DNA from: Candidatus Heimdallarchaeota archaeon
Lineage (GTDB): Archaea; Asgardarchaeota; Heimdallarchaeia; Heimdallarchaeales; Heimdallarchaeaceae
Direction of reading: 5' to 3'
DNA: 12,599 nt
NCBI GenBank assembly: GCA_016839875.1
Contig: JAEOTK010000149.1
Span: 1 to 12,599 of the forward strand
The position numbers were made by a program, and so were the translations under genes. Below are positions 7,051 to 12,599 of the stretch, in pieces. The notes beneath the pieces are model-generated. The model had not been told where the DNA came from. It saw only the letters and a list, made by a program, of their open reading frames with translations, and ran no database searches. Numbering within the stretch: the first letter of the stretch is position 1; the number at the start of each line of letters is the position of its first letter.

Positions 7051-8124
7051 TTATTCTTCAAAAATCCAATGAAGCTGTTTTGGTAAATTCTTATAGTCTT
7101 GATTCTGAATTCTATCAGTTACATCTATACTACTGTAGGTATTCCAAAATAGAACTGTTTTCTCCTTTAATGTGTCCTTATTTTCATTGATAAATCCTAA
7201 AAATGCAGCGAAAGCTTTCCCTGAATAAGTTGTTTCAAGAAGAATATCTTCAGATTCTTTGTAAATCTTTATTGCTTCCCTTCCTTCTTTTGTTGGTTCA
7301 GCATATCCTTTTCCGAAGTATTCAGTCTCCATAACTATATTATCAATTGTAACTTCAGGTATTGATGTGTCATATTTCTTCATAAGTTTCCAAGTATCTA
7401 TAGCTAATTGTAGAATATCATTATAATCAGCAAATGTAGAAACTTGAACCGCATGTACTTTTGATTTAAGATTTGAGAGTTTCAATCCAAGAGCTAAACC
7501 AGCAACAGACCCCGCAGAACCACTAGGGATGAAAATATGATCAGGTTCAGGTATTGTTTCATTTTTGATTTGATAATCTAGTTCAAGTGCAGCATTAACA
7601 AAACCCAAGGTTCCCAGTGGGACGCTTCCTCCTGGAACTAACATAAAATAAGTTTTCTCATCAAACAGCTGTTTGTATAATTTTACCCACTTTACTCTAC
7701 TTCGTTTTTTAACAAATAAAAGTTCGTTTTCATAATATAAATTGAGTAGTAGGTTCTTTTTAACATAATCAGCCATAGGTTGGTTGCCTATTGCAGCAAT
7801 CGCCTTCAAACCCATTTCTTTGCAAAATACAGCATTAGCAACACAGAAATTTGAACCAAAACCACCAACTGTCATTACTTTTTTGCATCCTTTTCTTTCT
7901 GCATCAGCAAGAATAAACTCCAGTTTCCTTGGTTTATTTCCTCCATAGATTTGTGTAGTAATATCATCTCTTTTCACCCATAAGGAATCTATTCCAACTC
8001 TCTTTTGCAAATCAATCAATTGCTGAATGGGAGTATGTTGAGATAATAATTGAACCCAAGGAATATTAAATTCAAGTTTTGGATATTTACGAAATAATTG
8101 TGGTTTCTGTTCTACTTTATTCAT
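7051..8124 (-). CDS. D-cysteine desulfhydrase / ACC deaminase-like PLP enzyme
   Basis: This 357-residue, fold-type II PLP enzyme belongs to the D-cysteine desulfhydrase/1-aminocyclopropane-1-carboxylate deaminase family. Landmarks: LWVKRDD (48-54), YGGNKPRKLEF (60-70) with Schiff-base Lys64, GGFGSNFCVANA (87-98), glycine loop PSGSAGSVAGL (200-210) for the PLP phosphate, and ETTYSGKAFAAF (297-308), equivalent to the family's DPVYTGKA with Tyr300. Members release ammonia plus pyruvate and sulfide from D-cysteine, or open the ACC ring. The SN[HQ] motif here is SNF91-93, followed by Cys94, so activity may differ. Start is ATG 8124; the TATA-like CATTTATTTATGC at about 8150-8162 (reverse strand) suggests a short leader. 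Length is normal to slightly long. A PLP lyase acting on amino acids is firm; the substrate is not. Confidence 0.85.
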   Translation of the reverse strand: MNKVEQKPQLFRKYPKLEFNIPWVQLLSQHTPIQQLIDLQKRVGIDSLWVKRDDITTQIYGGNKPRKLEFILADAERKGCKKVMTVGGFGSNFCVANAVFCKEMGLKAIAAIGNQPMADYVKKNLLLNLYYENELLFVKKRSRVKWVKLYKQLFDEKTYFMLVPGGSVPLGTLGFVNAALELDYQIKNETIPEPDHIFIPSGSAGSVAGLALGLKLSNLKSKVHAVQVSTFADYNDILQLAIDTWKLMKKYDTSIPEVTIDNIVMETEYFGKGYAEPTKEGREAIKIYKESEDILLETTYSGKAFAAFLGFINENKDTLKEKTVLFWNTYSSIDVTDRIQNQDYKNLPKQLHWIFEE

Positions 8125-8149
8125 ACTTCTTCAAAAGGAAGATTTATTT

Positions 8150-8162
8150 TGCATAAATAAAT
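8150..8162 (-). promoter_or_regulatory. TATA-like promoter of the PLP enzyme gene
   Basis: The reverse strand reads CATTTATTTATGC, with its centre about 32 nt before ATG 8124, consistent with a nearly leaderless transcript. Confidence 0.4.
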
Positions 8163-8277
8163 GTTGCAGAACTAGCTGATGATGCCTTTTCTTTGCTTGG
8201 AGGGGAAATGTTTTATTAGAATTGTAAATAATGTAGTAATTAAGATACTGGAAAGTAGTTCTGCGATAGGTGTATGA

Positions 8278-8421
8278 ATGAAATGTTCAAAATGCGGTAA
8301 ATTCTTAGTCAAAATCAGAGAAGGTTATTTTTACTGTAAGGCATGTAATCTAGTCTTCTGGTATCTTATTCCTGGGGCTAAACCAAGAGTTTTAATGATG
8401 AATAAAAACAGAGCAGAGTAA
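8278..8421 (+). CDS. Small zinc-ribbon protein, 47 aa
   Basis: ATG 8278 opens a 47-codon frame that begins MKCSKCGKFLVKIREGYFYC. Two CxxC pairs (Cys3/Cys6 and Cys20/Cys23), separated by 13 residues with an aromatic-basic beta-hairpin sequence, form a classic zinc ribbon; the tail is basic (KPRVLMMNKNRAE). AGGTG lies 5 nt before the ATG, the same type of ribosome site as other genes here, and TAA closes the frame at 8421. The next gene is convergent, 4 nt from the stop. Zinc ribbons of this size occur in archaeal transcription, translation and unknown small proteins. It is too short to say more, but the start signal, motifs and absence of stops make it a real gene. Confidence 0.72.
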   Translation: MKCSKCGKFLVKIREGYFYCKACNLVFWYLIPGAKPRVLMMNKNRAE

Positions 8422-8425
8422 TTTA

Positions 8426-8866
8426 TCATTCCATAAGATGTTCTACATCTATACCTACTTGTTTTAAGTGATGAGTATCATGCCACCATAAAGAATAGAA
8501 TCCAAGCATTTTTTTATCATTTTGAAAAAAATTCTCAAGTACATCTTCGTAAACTTCAATCATCTTCTTCCTTGTAACAATGAAACTTTCCTTTGCTTGT
8601 TTTAATGAAAGATTATGATTTCTATCAAAAAAAGTTTGATTATAACGATCATGTTTTCCACTGTAAAATGCATAATAAGGTTCACCTAGTTTTATCTGCT
8701 CAGCAAATTTAATGAATTCCTCATCCCACCCCTTTAGATGAATAGAGATTTCTCTGATTGTCCAACCATTAGGGAGGGATGTATCATCATCAAGATTGGC
8801 TAGCAAACTTGTAGTTTCTTGAAATTTTTCAATCCAGCTTCTTGCTTTTTTTCTTAAATCATCCAT
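8426..8866 (-). CDS. DinB-like four-helix bundle protein (DfsB/DUF1706-related)
   Basis: This 146-residue protein matches the DinB/DfsB-like four-helix metal-binding fold. The N-terminal segment NGWTIREISIHLKGWDEEF (residues 33-51) resembles the family's W(S/T)xxEixxHLxxW, with metal ligand His43. A second motif near the C-terminus, LWWHDTHHLKQV (126-137), supplies His129 and His133 as HxxxH. This His triad normally binds zinc or nickel. Relatives include thiol-dependent transferases and colibactin-protective hydrolases, but most are uncharacterised. The spacer sequence YYAFYSGKHDRYNQTFFDRN (64-83) is typical of the ClbS/DUF1706-like group. The gene is alone: convergent with the zinc ribbon and divergent from the second YdjM-like gene, 113 nt away. 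Confidence 0.8.
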   Translation of the reverse strand: MDDLRKKARSWIEKFQETTSLLANLDDDTSLPNGWTIREISIHLKGWDEEFIKFAEQIKLGEPYYAFYSGKHDRYNQTFFDRNHNLSLKQAKESFIVTRKKMIEVYEDVLENFFQNDKKMLGFYSLWWHDTHHLKQVGIDVEHLME

Positions 8867-8933
8867 AGCTACTTCTTAGGATAAACATTTATGACTTTTG
8901 TCAAGAAATTTGTAATCCACCAATTTTACTTCC

Positions 8934-8944
8934 GTTTAAATATG
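8934..8944. promoter_or_regulatory. Near-symmetric TTTAAA element between divergent genes
   Basis: GTTTAAATATG includes TTTAAA, which reads the same on both strands. It is positioned to act as the TATA box of the YdjM-like gene (ATG 8980). In the other direction, toward the DinB-like gene (ATG 8866), it is rather far upstream. Confidence 0.35.
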
Positions 8945-8979
8945 AATGTATGCAATAATGTAGTAGAGAGACCTTAATT

Positions 8980-9351
8980 ATGCCAAGTAGAATAATTCAC
9001 ATAATTGGAGGGGCAATAATCGGCGTTCCAATTGTTGGTGTAGTTTATTATTTCTTTTCTGATGAGATGAACTATTTTCTTTTTTCTGGTGTTTTAGCTG
9101 TATCTTTAGTTTTAGTTTTATTTGGTTCATTGTTACCGGATATAATTGAACGCCCCACAAACCCAGACCATAGGAAATTCTTCCATTCTTGGTTTATGCT
9201 TTCAATTTCTTTTATTGCTACATTCATCACATGTTTTGTAATCGTCCCTAGATTTACTCAGGTTTTTGTAATTTATCCTATCCTAGGTTTTTTGCTAGGA
9301 TACTTTAGTCATTTACTGCTTGATGCAACAACAAAACGTAGCTTAACTTAA
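8980..9351 (+). CDS. Second YdjM-like membrane-bound metal-dependent hydrolase
   Basis: This 123-residue protein has about three or four hydrophobic segments and the YdjM/LexA-binding hydrolase motifs: His7 in SRIIHIIGG, Asp54 in GSLLPDIIERP, HRKFFHS (His64, Arg65, His69), and SHLLLD (His111, Asp115) followed by TTKRSLT. The LPDIIERPTNPDHRKFFHSW block is characteristic of the archaeal subgroup, in which the C-terminus usually continues a few residues past TTPxSL. So it appears essentially complete, but it lacks the long tail of the first paralogue at 3900. ATG 8980 is used; there is no Shine-Dalgarno, and the short distance from the TTTAAA box suggests a nearly leaderless mRNA. Its substrate is unknown. 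Confidence 0.82.
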   Translation: MPSRIIHIIGGAIIGVPIVGVVYYFFSDEMNYFLFSGVLAVSLVLVLFGSLLPDIIERPTNPDHRKFFHSWFMLSISFIATFITCFVIVPRFTQVFVIYPILGFLLGYFSHLLLDATTKRSLT

Positions 9352-9367
9352 AAAAAGAAAGAAAAGG
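9350..9367 (-). terminator. T-rich terminator after the split membrane protein gene
   Basis: Read on the reverse strand, the stop at 9370 is followed by CCCTTTTCTTTCTTTTTTTAAG-like sequence, with runs of 4, 3 and 7 T. This is a likely archaeal terminator. Confidence 0.4.
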
Positions 9368-9369
9368 GA

Positions 9370-9843
9370 TTAGAGAGCTAATCCTAAATCACTATTAGAA
9401 AAAATTGAAAAGGTTATTATAACACCTAAAGCGATGACTAATCCAAGAATACCAAGAATCAATCCTATTGTGTTATAAGTATTAGGTTTCTCAGTTTTCC
9501 TCGATTTCCATGCAATTACGGTGCCAATTAAAGAGAATGGGAAAAGTATTAGGATACTAAGAAAAACACCTACAATACCTATTTTGAGGGAGAATTTGGA
9601 TACTCTCATATTTTGATTTTCTATTTCATCTTTTTCAACTATATTGATCCATTCTGGTCCGTAAAAGTATTCTTGTGCATTAAGCCGTATTGGTTTCCAC
9701 CAAGGTCTTTTCTCAACCTTCTTTTCCATTCCAACTTCATAGTCTTTGAATCGTTTTGATTTTACTCCAAAACCAGCGACTACATTTATCATCCATTCAA
9801 AGCTTCCAATATAGTCCACTTTTTCCCAAAGATAGAGTATCAA
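9370..9843 (-). CDS. Membrane protein, downstream part of a TAG-interrupted frame
   Basis: This open part has 157 residues from a TTG at 9843. It holds the second half of one hydrophobic segment (ILYLW), a cytosolic-looking stretch (residues about 10-80, with the Trp- and Lys-rich EKRPWWKPIRLNAQEYFYGPEW), and two further hydrophobic segments (IGIVGVFLSILILFPFSLIGTVIAW and IGLILGILGLVIALGVIITFSIF), an arrangement seen in small DUF4190-like proteins. I do not recognise the soluble part. The natural start is doubtful: no ribosome site precedes the TTG or the later ATG at 9792, and the sequence two codons upstream continues a membrane helix after a TAG. The intact gene would begin at ATG 10011 or TTG 9960. 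Confidence 0.55.
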   Translation of the reverse strand: MILYLWEKVDYIGSFEWMINVVAGFGVKSKRFKDYEVGMEKKVEKRPWWKPIRLNAQEYFYGPEWINIVEKDEIENQNMRVSKFSLKIGIVGVFLSILILFPFSLIGTVIAWKSRKTEKPNTYNTIGLILGILGLVIALGVIITFSIFSNSDLGLAL

Positions 9844-9846
9844 AGC

Positions 9847-10011
9847 CTATAGTGCAAAATTCACCACTATAACAAACAGCACCCAAGGACCCCAAAGAGA
9901 GTTGTCATTTAATCCTTGCCAGGGTATAACTTGTATACTTTTACCTACATCTAAATTCAATTCTATTTTTAGTCTAACAATATAAAAATAAAGATCAACA
10001 GTGAAAAACAT
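9847..10011 (-). pseudogene. Upstream part of the same frame, ending at an in-frame TAG
   Basis: On the reverse strand, ATG 10011 opens 54 codons that end with TAG at 9849-9847. The frame is the same as the downstream ORF, with only an Ala codon between the TAG and the TTG at 9843. Residues 26-54 read IQVIPWQGLNDNSLWGPWVLFVIVVNFAL. The hydrophobic stretch WVLFVIVVNFAL continues as ALILYLW after the stop, so one membrane helix spans the TAG. ATG 10011 overlaps the last 17 nt of the HD hydrolase gene; TTG 9960 is another possible start. This is most simply a nonsense mutation or sequence error in a gene of about 213 codons. Readthrough or stop recoding is possible but not shown. Confidence 0.5.
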
Positions 10012-11554
10012 CTTTTGTCTTCAAATACTCAGATATATTTTGTTCTTCATCGTTGATTAGTATTTTAACATGGTTCCGGGCTATTTGTATTTCATAGGTA
10101 TTTGAATTGGAAGATAATTTTCCAATGCTTCTAAATCGCACTTTTATGTCTTCTGATAGGTTTGAAATATCAAATATATTCAGAAATTTCTTACATTTAT
10201 GTCTGAAGTTCTTTTCTGGATCTAAATCTGCAACATTTTCATTATCAAATATGAAATCTATATTTAGATAACCATCTTTTACATTAAGTTCAGTCTTACA
10301 GAATTCATTTACAAATTGTCTATATTGATTTGCTCTAGATATTCTTGAAAATTCCTCAATTTCATCAAACAATATTAAAGCTTGTGAGTAGTCTCTAATA
10401 TCCCGGATTTGAAAACCCGGACTAGTGTGATCTGACATAGCTGTCAATATTTGCAGCTTAGAATGCACAGTAGATATATCGAGATTGGCTATTGGAACTT
10501 CAGAAGGGTCACTGTATGCTATTTGGATATTTGAAAATGCATTCAAGGTTTTCATTAATATGTAAGAACTCATTATACCATGTTGATAATGCTCGAAATC
10601 ATTTGAATATCTAAGAATTCTTGGAACTTCTTTCTGCATAGCTGCTTTTACTGTCCAAATTCTCCTTAGAATATCAGCTTCTTTATCTGAAACATTTTTC
10701 AAAATGTCTCTCATTTCTTGTATAAGCTCCTCATCTGGTTCTTCTAGATTTAATACTAAACTCATCAAATTTTCCAGTTTATTTATAGTTTCTGCAACTA
10801 GTTGCCTTTCATCATAACTGAAATCCCCAAATTCAACTTCAAAATGCATGTTGAAGGAAATAAGTTCTAACAAATTTTCTATGTAAAATTGCTGAATATT
10901 TTCAAATTGGAAATTAAACTCTCTATATTCTGATATAGAGAAGAAAGGAAGAATTCTCCCTATCGATTTGTTTATCTCTCCAATCTTCTTAAGAGGATAA
11001 CCTAAATCATGAGTTAGAGCTATTACGCACCTAATTGAATCTTCATAATTTAGTATATCCCCAATCCTTTCAAGTAGAACATATAAATTGCTAAATATCT
11101 GTGGCGCATCCAATTTTCTGAAAAACTCACTTGCTAGTTTTGCTGTTTTCAAATTTCTGTAGAAGTTTTTGAAAAGAAAGCTAAATTCTGGTCTGTTGTA
11201 AATATATTCTCCAAGAAAATATACCCACAATGAATGTAAAGTATGATCTCTGTAAAATGGATCAGAAGCGAAAATTAGATCTTCAAAAATTACAAATTCA
11301 TCGAAATATTTGAATAAATCATCATACCCTTGTTTGTCTGAATCTATATGGACCATCGAAACCTCAAAAAGCATTTTCCACAGATTCTTAGCTGCTTCAA
11401 TTTTATCATGAATTTCTTCTGTGCCTTTTAGTACCTCTATCAGTTCTTTTACACATTTCTTTTCTTCAGGCTTTCCAACTAAAAAGTCAACTTCATCCTG
11501 GTCAACTAACTCAAGAAAGTAATCCATAACAATATTTTCAGTAATCTGAACCAT
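9995..11554 (-). CDS. HD-superfamily metal-dependent phosphohydrolase, 519 aa
   Basis: This large soluble protein carries the dispersed metal ligands of an HD hydrolase. RDHTLHSLWVYFLG gives His104 and His107, IALTHDLGYPL gives the HD pair His182-Asp183, HYQHGIMSSYIL gives His322 and His325, and SDHTSPG gives Asp375-His376. The order H...HD...H...H...D is that of the superfamily, which cleaves phosphomonoesters, phosphodiesters or nucleotides. The insert between the HD pair and the next His block (about residues 190-320) is long, helical and acidic, and the C-terminal 100 residues match no domain I recognise. I see no receiver, PAS or membrane segment. A TATA-like box (GTTTTTAAAAC, about 11584-11594, reverse strand) sits some 35 nt before ATG 11554. 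The substrate is not assignable. The split membrane protein overlaps its 3' end, so the two may be co-transcribed. Confidence 0.8.
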   Translation of the reverse strand: MVQITENIVMDYFLELVDQDEVDFLVGKPEEKKCVKELIEVLKGTEEIHDKIEAAKNLWKMLFEVSMVHIDSDKQGYDDLFKYFDEFVIFEDLIFASDPFYRDHTLHSLWVYFLGEYIYNRPEFSFLFKNFYRNLKTAKLASEFFRKLDAPQIFSNLYVLLERIGDILNYEDSIRCVIALTHDLGYPLKKIGEINKSIGRILPFFSISEYREFNFQFENIQQFYIENLLELISFNMHFEVEFGDFSYDERQLVAETINKLENLMSLVLNLEEPDEELIQEMRDILKNVSDKEADILRRIWTVKAAMQKEVPRILRYSNDFEHYQHGIMSSYILMKTLNAFSNIQIAYSDPSEVPIANLDISTVHSKLQILTAMSDHTSPGFQIRDIRDYSQALILFDEIEEFSRISRANQYRQFVNEFCKTELNVKDGYLNIDFIFDNENVADLDPEKNFRHKCKKFLNIFDISNLSEDIKVRFRSIGKLSSNSNTYEIQIARNHVKILINDEEQNISEYLKTKDVFHC

Positions 11555-11653
11555 GACTATCTAAAATAATAGATAAAATGAAGTTTTAAAAACTGTTTCG
11601 CTTTTTTGTGTAGTTTTAATAGGGGAAAGGATATACAAAGTTAGTGAACATAT

Positions 11654-11956
11654 TTGGTTAAAGTTATCTTTCTTTTCGACACAACTTGTTCAAACTGTGG
11701 AAATAAAGCTAAGTTCACTTGTTATAACTGTGGATCTCCACTTTGCGGAAGATGTAGAAGCAGAGAAAAAACAGATGTTCTTACGAATGTTATAGTACCT
11801 GCTGGATTATGTAAAGAATGTGTAAACGAGCGATTAGATAGCTTTTATGAAGGGGAGATGAATACATTATCAGAATCAGTAATAATCTACGCAAATCCTC
11901 TTGATTCTGCCCCTAAAGGATCAAAATATGAAGGGGAAGAAGAGAAAAAATATTAA
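11654..11956 (+). CDS. Eight-cysteine zinc-finger protein (FYVE/B-box-like spacing)
   Basis: This 100-residue protein begins with a short hydrophobic strand (VKVIFLFDT) and then four CxxC pairs: Cys12/15, Cys23/26, Cys31/34 and Cys53/56. The central CYNCGSPLCGRC (C-x2-C-G-x3-C-x2-C) and the later GLCKECVNERL have the layout of a two-zinc cross-brace finger. The spacing C-x2-C-x7-C-x2-C-x4-C-x2-C-x18-C-x2-C resembles FYVE or B-box zinc fingers, but the His and basic motif typical of FYVE lipid binding are absent. The C-terminal 35 residues are polar and acidic (GSKYEGEEEKKY). TTG 11654 is the only early start after an in-frame TGA; AGTGA precedes it and TAGTTTTAATAGG (11611-11623) is a TATA candidate. 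A role as a small protein- or membrane-binding adaptor is inference. Confidence 0.72.
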   Translation: MVKVIFLFDTTCSNCGNKAKFTCYNCGSPLCGRCRSREKTDVLTNVIVPAGLCKECVNERLDSFYEGEMNTLSESVIIYANPLDSAPKGSKYEGEEEKKY

Positions 11957-11960
11957 AAAC

Positions 11961-11997
11961 TCAGACTTCTACAAATTTCGTAGAGTTGCATGTCTGA
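11961..11997 (+). repeat. Inverted repeat over the MFS start codon
   Basis: TCAGAC (11961-11966) pairs with GTCTGA (11992-11997). Inside lies a shorter TCTAC/GTAGA pair (11968-11972 and 11980-11984). The distal arm includes the last base of the ATG. A folded leader could limit access to the start, if the transcript begins upstream of 11961. Confidence 0.3.
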
Positions 11998-12599
11998 GAA
12001 GAAGGAATCAAAATTAATTCAGAAGCAGATTTTGAGAAGCCCTCTAATGTGGAAATTTAAATTCTATGGTTTCTTCAAAAATTTGCGTTTCTTTGAACCT
12101 TATCTACTTATTATGCTACTCGTATATTTTACTGATTCACAATTTCCCCTGCTCAAAATTGGTTCGTTGGTTTTAGTTCAGGAGGTTTTTACTTATGTTT
12201 TTGAGATTCCTTCAGGTATCTTGGCAGATAAATTTGGCAAGAAAAATGAATTGTTAATTTGCTTTGTTTTTTACATTATTTCTTTTGCTTTGTATTTTCT
12301 AGGATTAGGTGCATCTACGAAATTTACTTTTGTTTTATTTCTTGGTGCTGGGTTTTATGGTTTAGGGGAATCATTCAGATCAGGAACTCATAAAGCAATG
12401 ATCCTAACATGGTTGGATAGAAACGATTACCAAGAACACAAAACATTTGTCTATGGGACCACAAGATCTTGGTCTCTTGTTGGTTCTGCTGTAAATGGTA
12501 TTCTGTCCATTTTCCTAATTTTTGCTGTAGGAGCAATTCAATGGGTTTTCATCATGGCTATGGTTCCTTATGTCTTTGATTTTATTTTAATAGCTACAT
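11990..12599 (+). CDS. MFS transporter, N-terminal half (runs off window end)
   Basis: Open from ATG 11990 to the window edge, giving about 203 residues. A basic N-terminal tail precedes about six hydrophobic segments. EIPSGILADKFGKKNELLICF matches MFS motif A between helices 2 and 3. RSGTHKAMILTWLD and YGTTRSWSLVGSAVNGIL are like those in drug/unknown-substrate MFS proteins. The start follows the zinc-finger stop by 33 nt. AAATATTAAAAAC (about 11948-11960) at the end of that gene could be its own TATA box and would make the mRNA nearly leaderless. An inverted repeat overlaps the start codon. It is not closely similar by eye to the MFS protein at the window start. The substrate is unknown. 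Confidence 0.88.
   Translation, partial: MSEKKESKLIQKQILRSPLMWKFKFYGFFKNLRFFEPYLLIMLLVYFTDSQFPLLKIGSLVLVQEVFTYVFEIPSGILADKFGKKNELLICFVFYIISFALYFLGLGASTKFTFVLFLGAGFYGLGESFRSGTHKAMILTWLDRNDYQEHKTFVYGTTRSWSLVGSAVNGILSIFLIFAVGAIQWVFIMAMVPYVFDFILIAT

Noticed and set aside
8978..9160. Reverse-strand 60-aa Gln/Lys-rich frame
   Set aside because: It is antisense to the second YdjM-like gene; its low-complexity composition comes from reading T-rich membrane codons backward.
9370..11956. Anti-phage defence island with HD hydrolase effector
   Set aside because: No nucleotide cyclase, sensor or nuclease partner is present, and HD proteins are common housekeeping enzymes.
1..12599. CRISPR array, tRNA, rRNA or IS element
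   Set aside because: No regularly spaced repeats, tRNA-like clover leaf, rRNA-like GC-rich blocks, transposase motifs or terminal inverted repeats were seen by eye.

Overview
This window is AT-rich, compact, and looks archaeal. Several starts are preceded by TATA-like boxes 25-50 nt upstream. Ribosome-binding sites tend to be of the GGTGA/AGGTG type, complementary to the archaeal 16S tail, and TTG starts look common. An Lrp/AsnC regulator, small CxxC zinc proteins and YdjM-type archaeal membrane hydrolases fit this. The zinc-finger content could suit an Asgard-like lineage, but nothing here proves it. No rRNA, tRNA, CRISPR array or insertion sequence was seen. Both window edges cut MFS transporter genes.

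Layout. 1-612 (-): N-terminal half of an MFS permease. 613-1371: poorly coding stretch with one hypothetical ORF, a tiny ORF behind a good promoter, and an inverted repeat. 1372-3166 (-): a two-gene unit of a fold-type I PLP aminotransferase and a C_GCAxxG_C_C redox-type protein, divergent from an Lrp/AsnC regulator (about 3359-3838, +). The 183-nt intergenic region holds a perfect 8-bp inverted repeat bracketing the aminotransferase TATA box, a likely operator. 3900-4415 (+): YdjM-like membrane hydrolase, convergent with a DUF1295 (steroid 5-alpha-reductase-like) membrane protein (4428-5330, -). 5409-5975 (+): P-loop kinase-like protein, convergent with an MscS-type channel (5982-6974, -), which follows a D-cysteine desulfhydrase/ACC-deaminase-like PLP enzyme (7051-8124, -). 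8278-8421 (+): a 47-aa zinc ribbon. 8426-8866 (-): DinB-like four-helix protein. 8980-9351 (+): a second YdjM-like protein. 9370-10011 (-): a membrane protein whose frame is cut by one in-frame TAG. 9995-11554 (-): a 519-aa HD-superfamily phosphohydrolase. 11654-11956 (+): an eight-cysteine zinc finger with FYVE/B-box-like spacing. 11990-12599 (+): N-terminal half of another MFS permease.

Functionally this is mostly a collection of short units. The clearest joint story is amino-acid metabolism: an Lrp-family regulator beside an aminotransferase co-transcribed with a redox cysteine protein, with a D-amino-acid/sulfur-type PLP lyase nearby. The most unusual stretch is 9370-11956, with the TAG-split membrane protein overlapping the end of the HD hydrolase gene and the zinc-finger gene diverging from it. 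No complete known defence or mobile system could be recognised.
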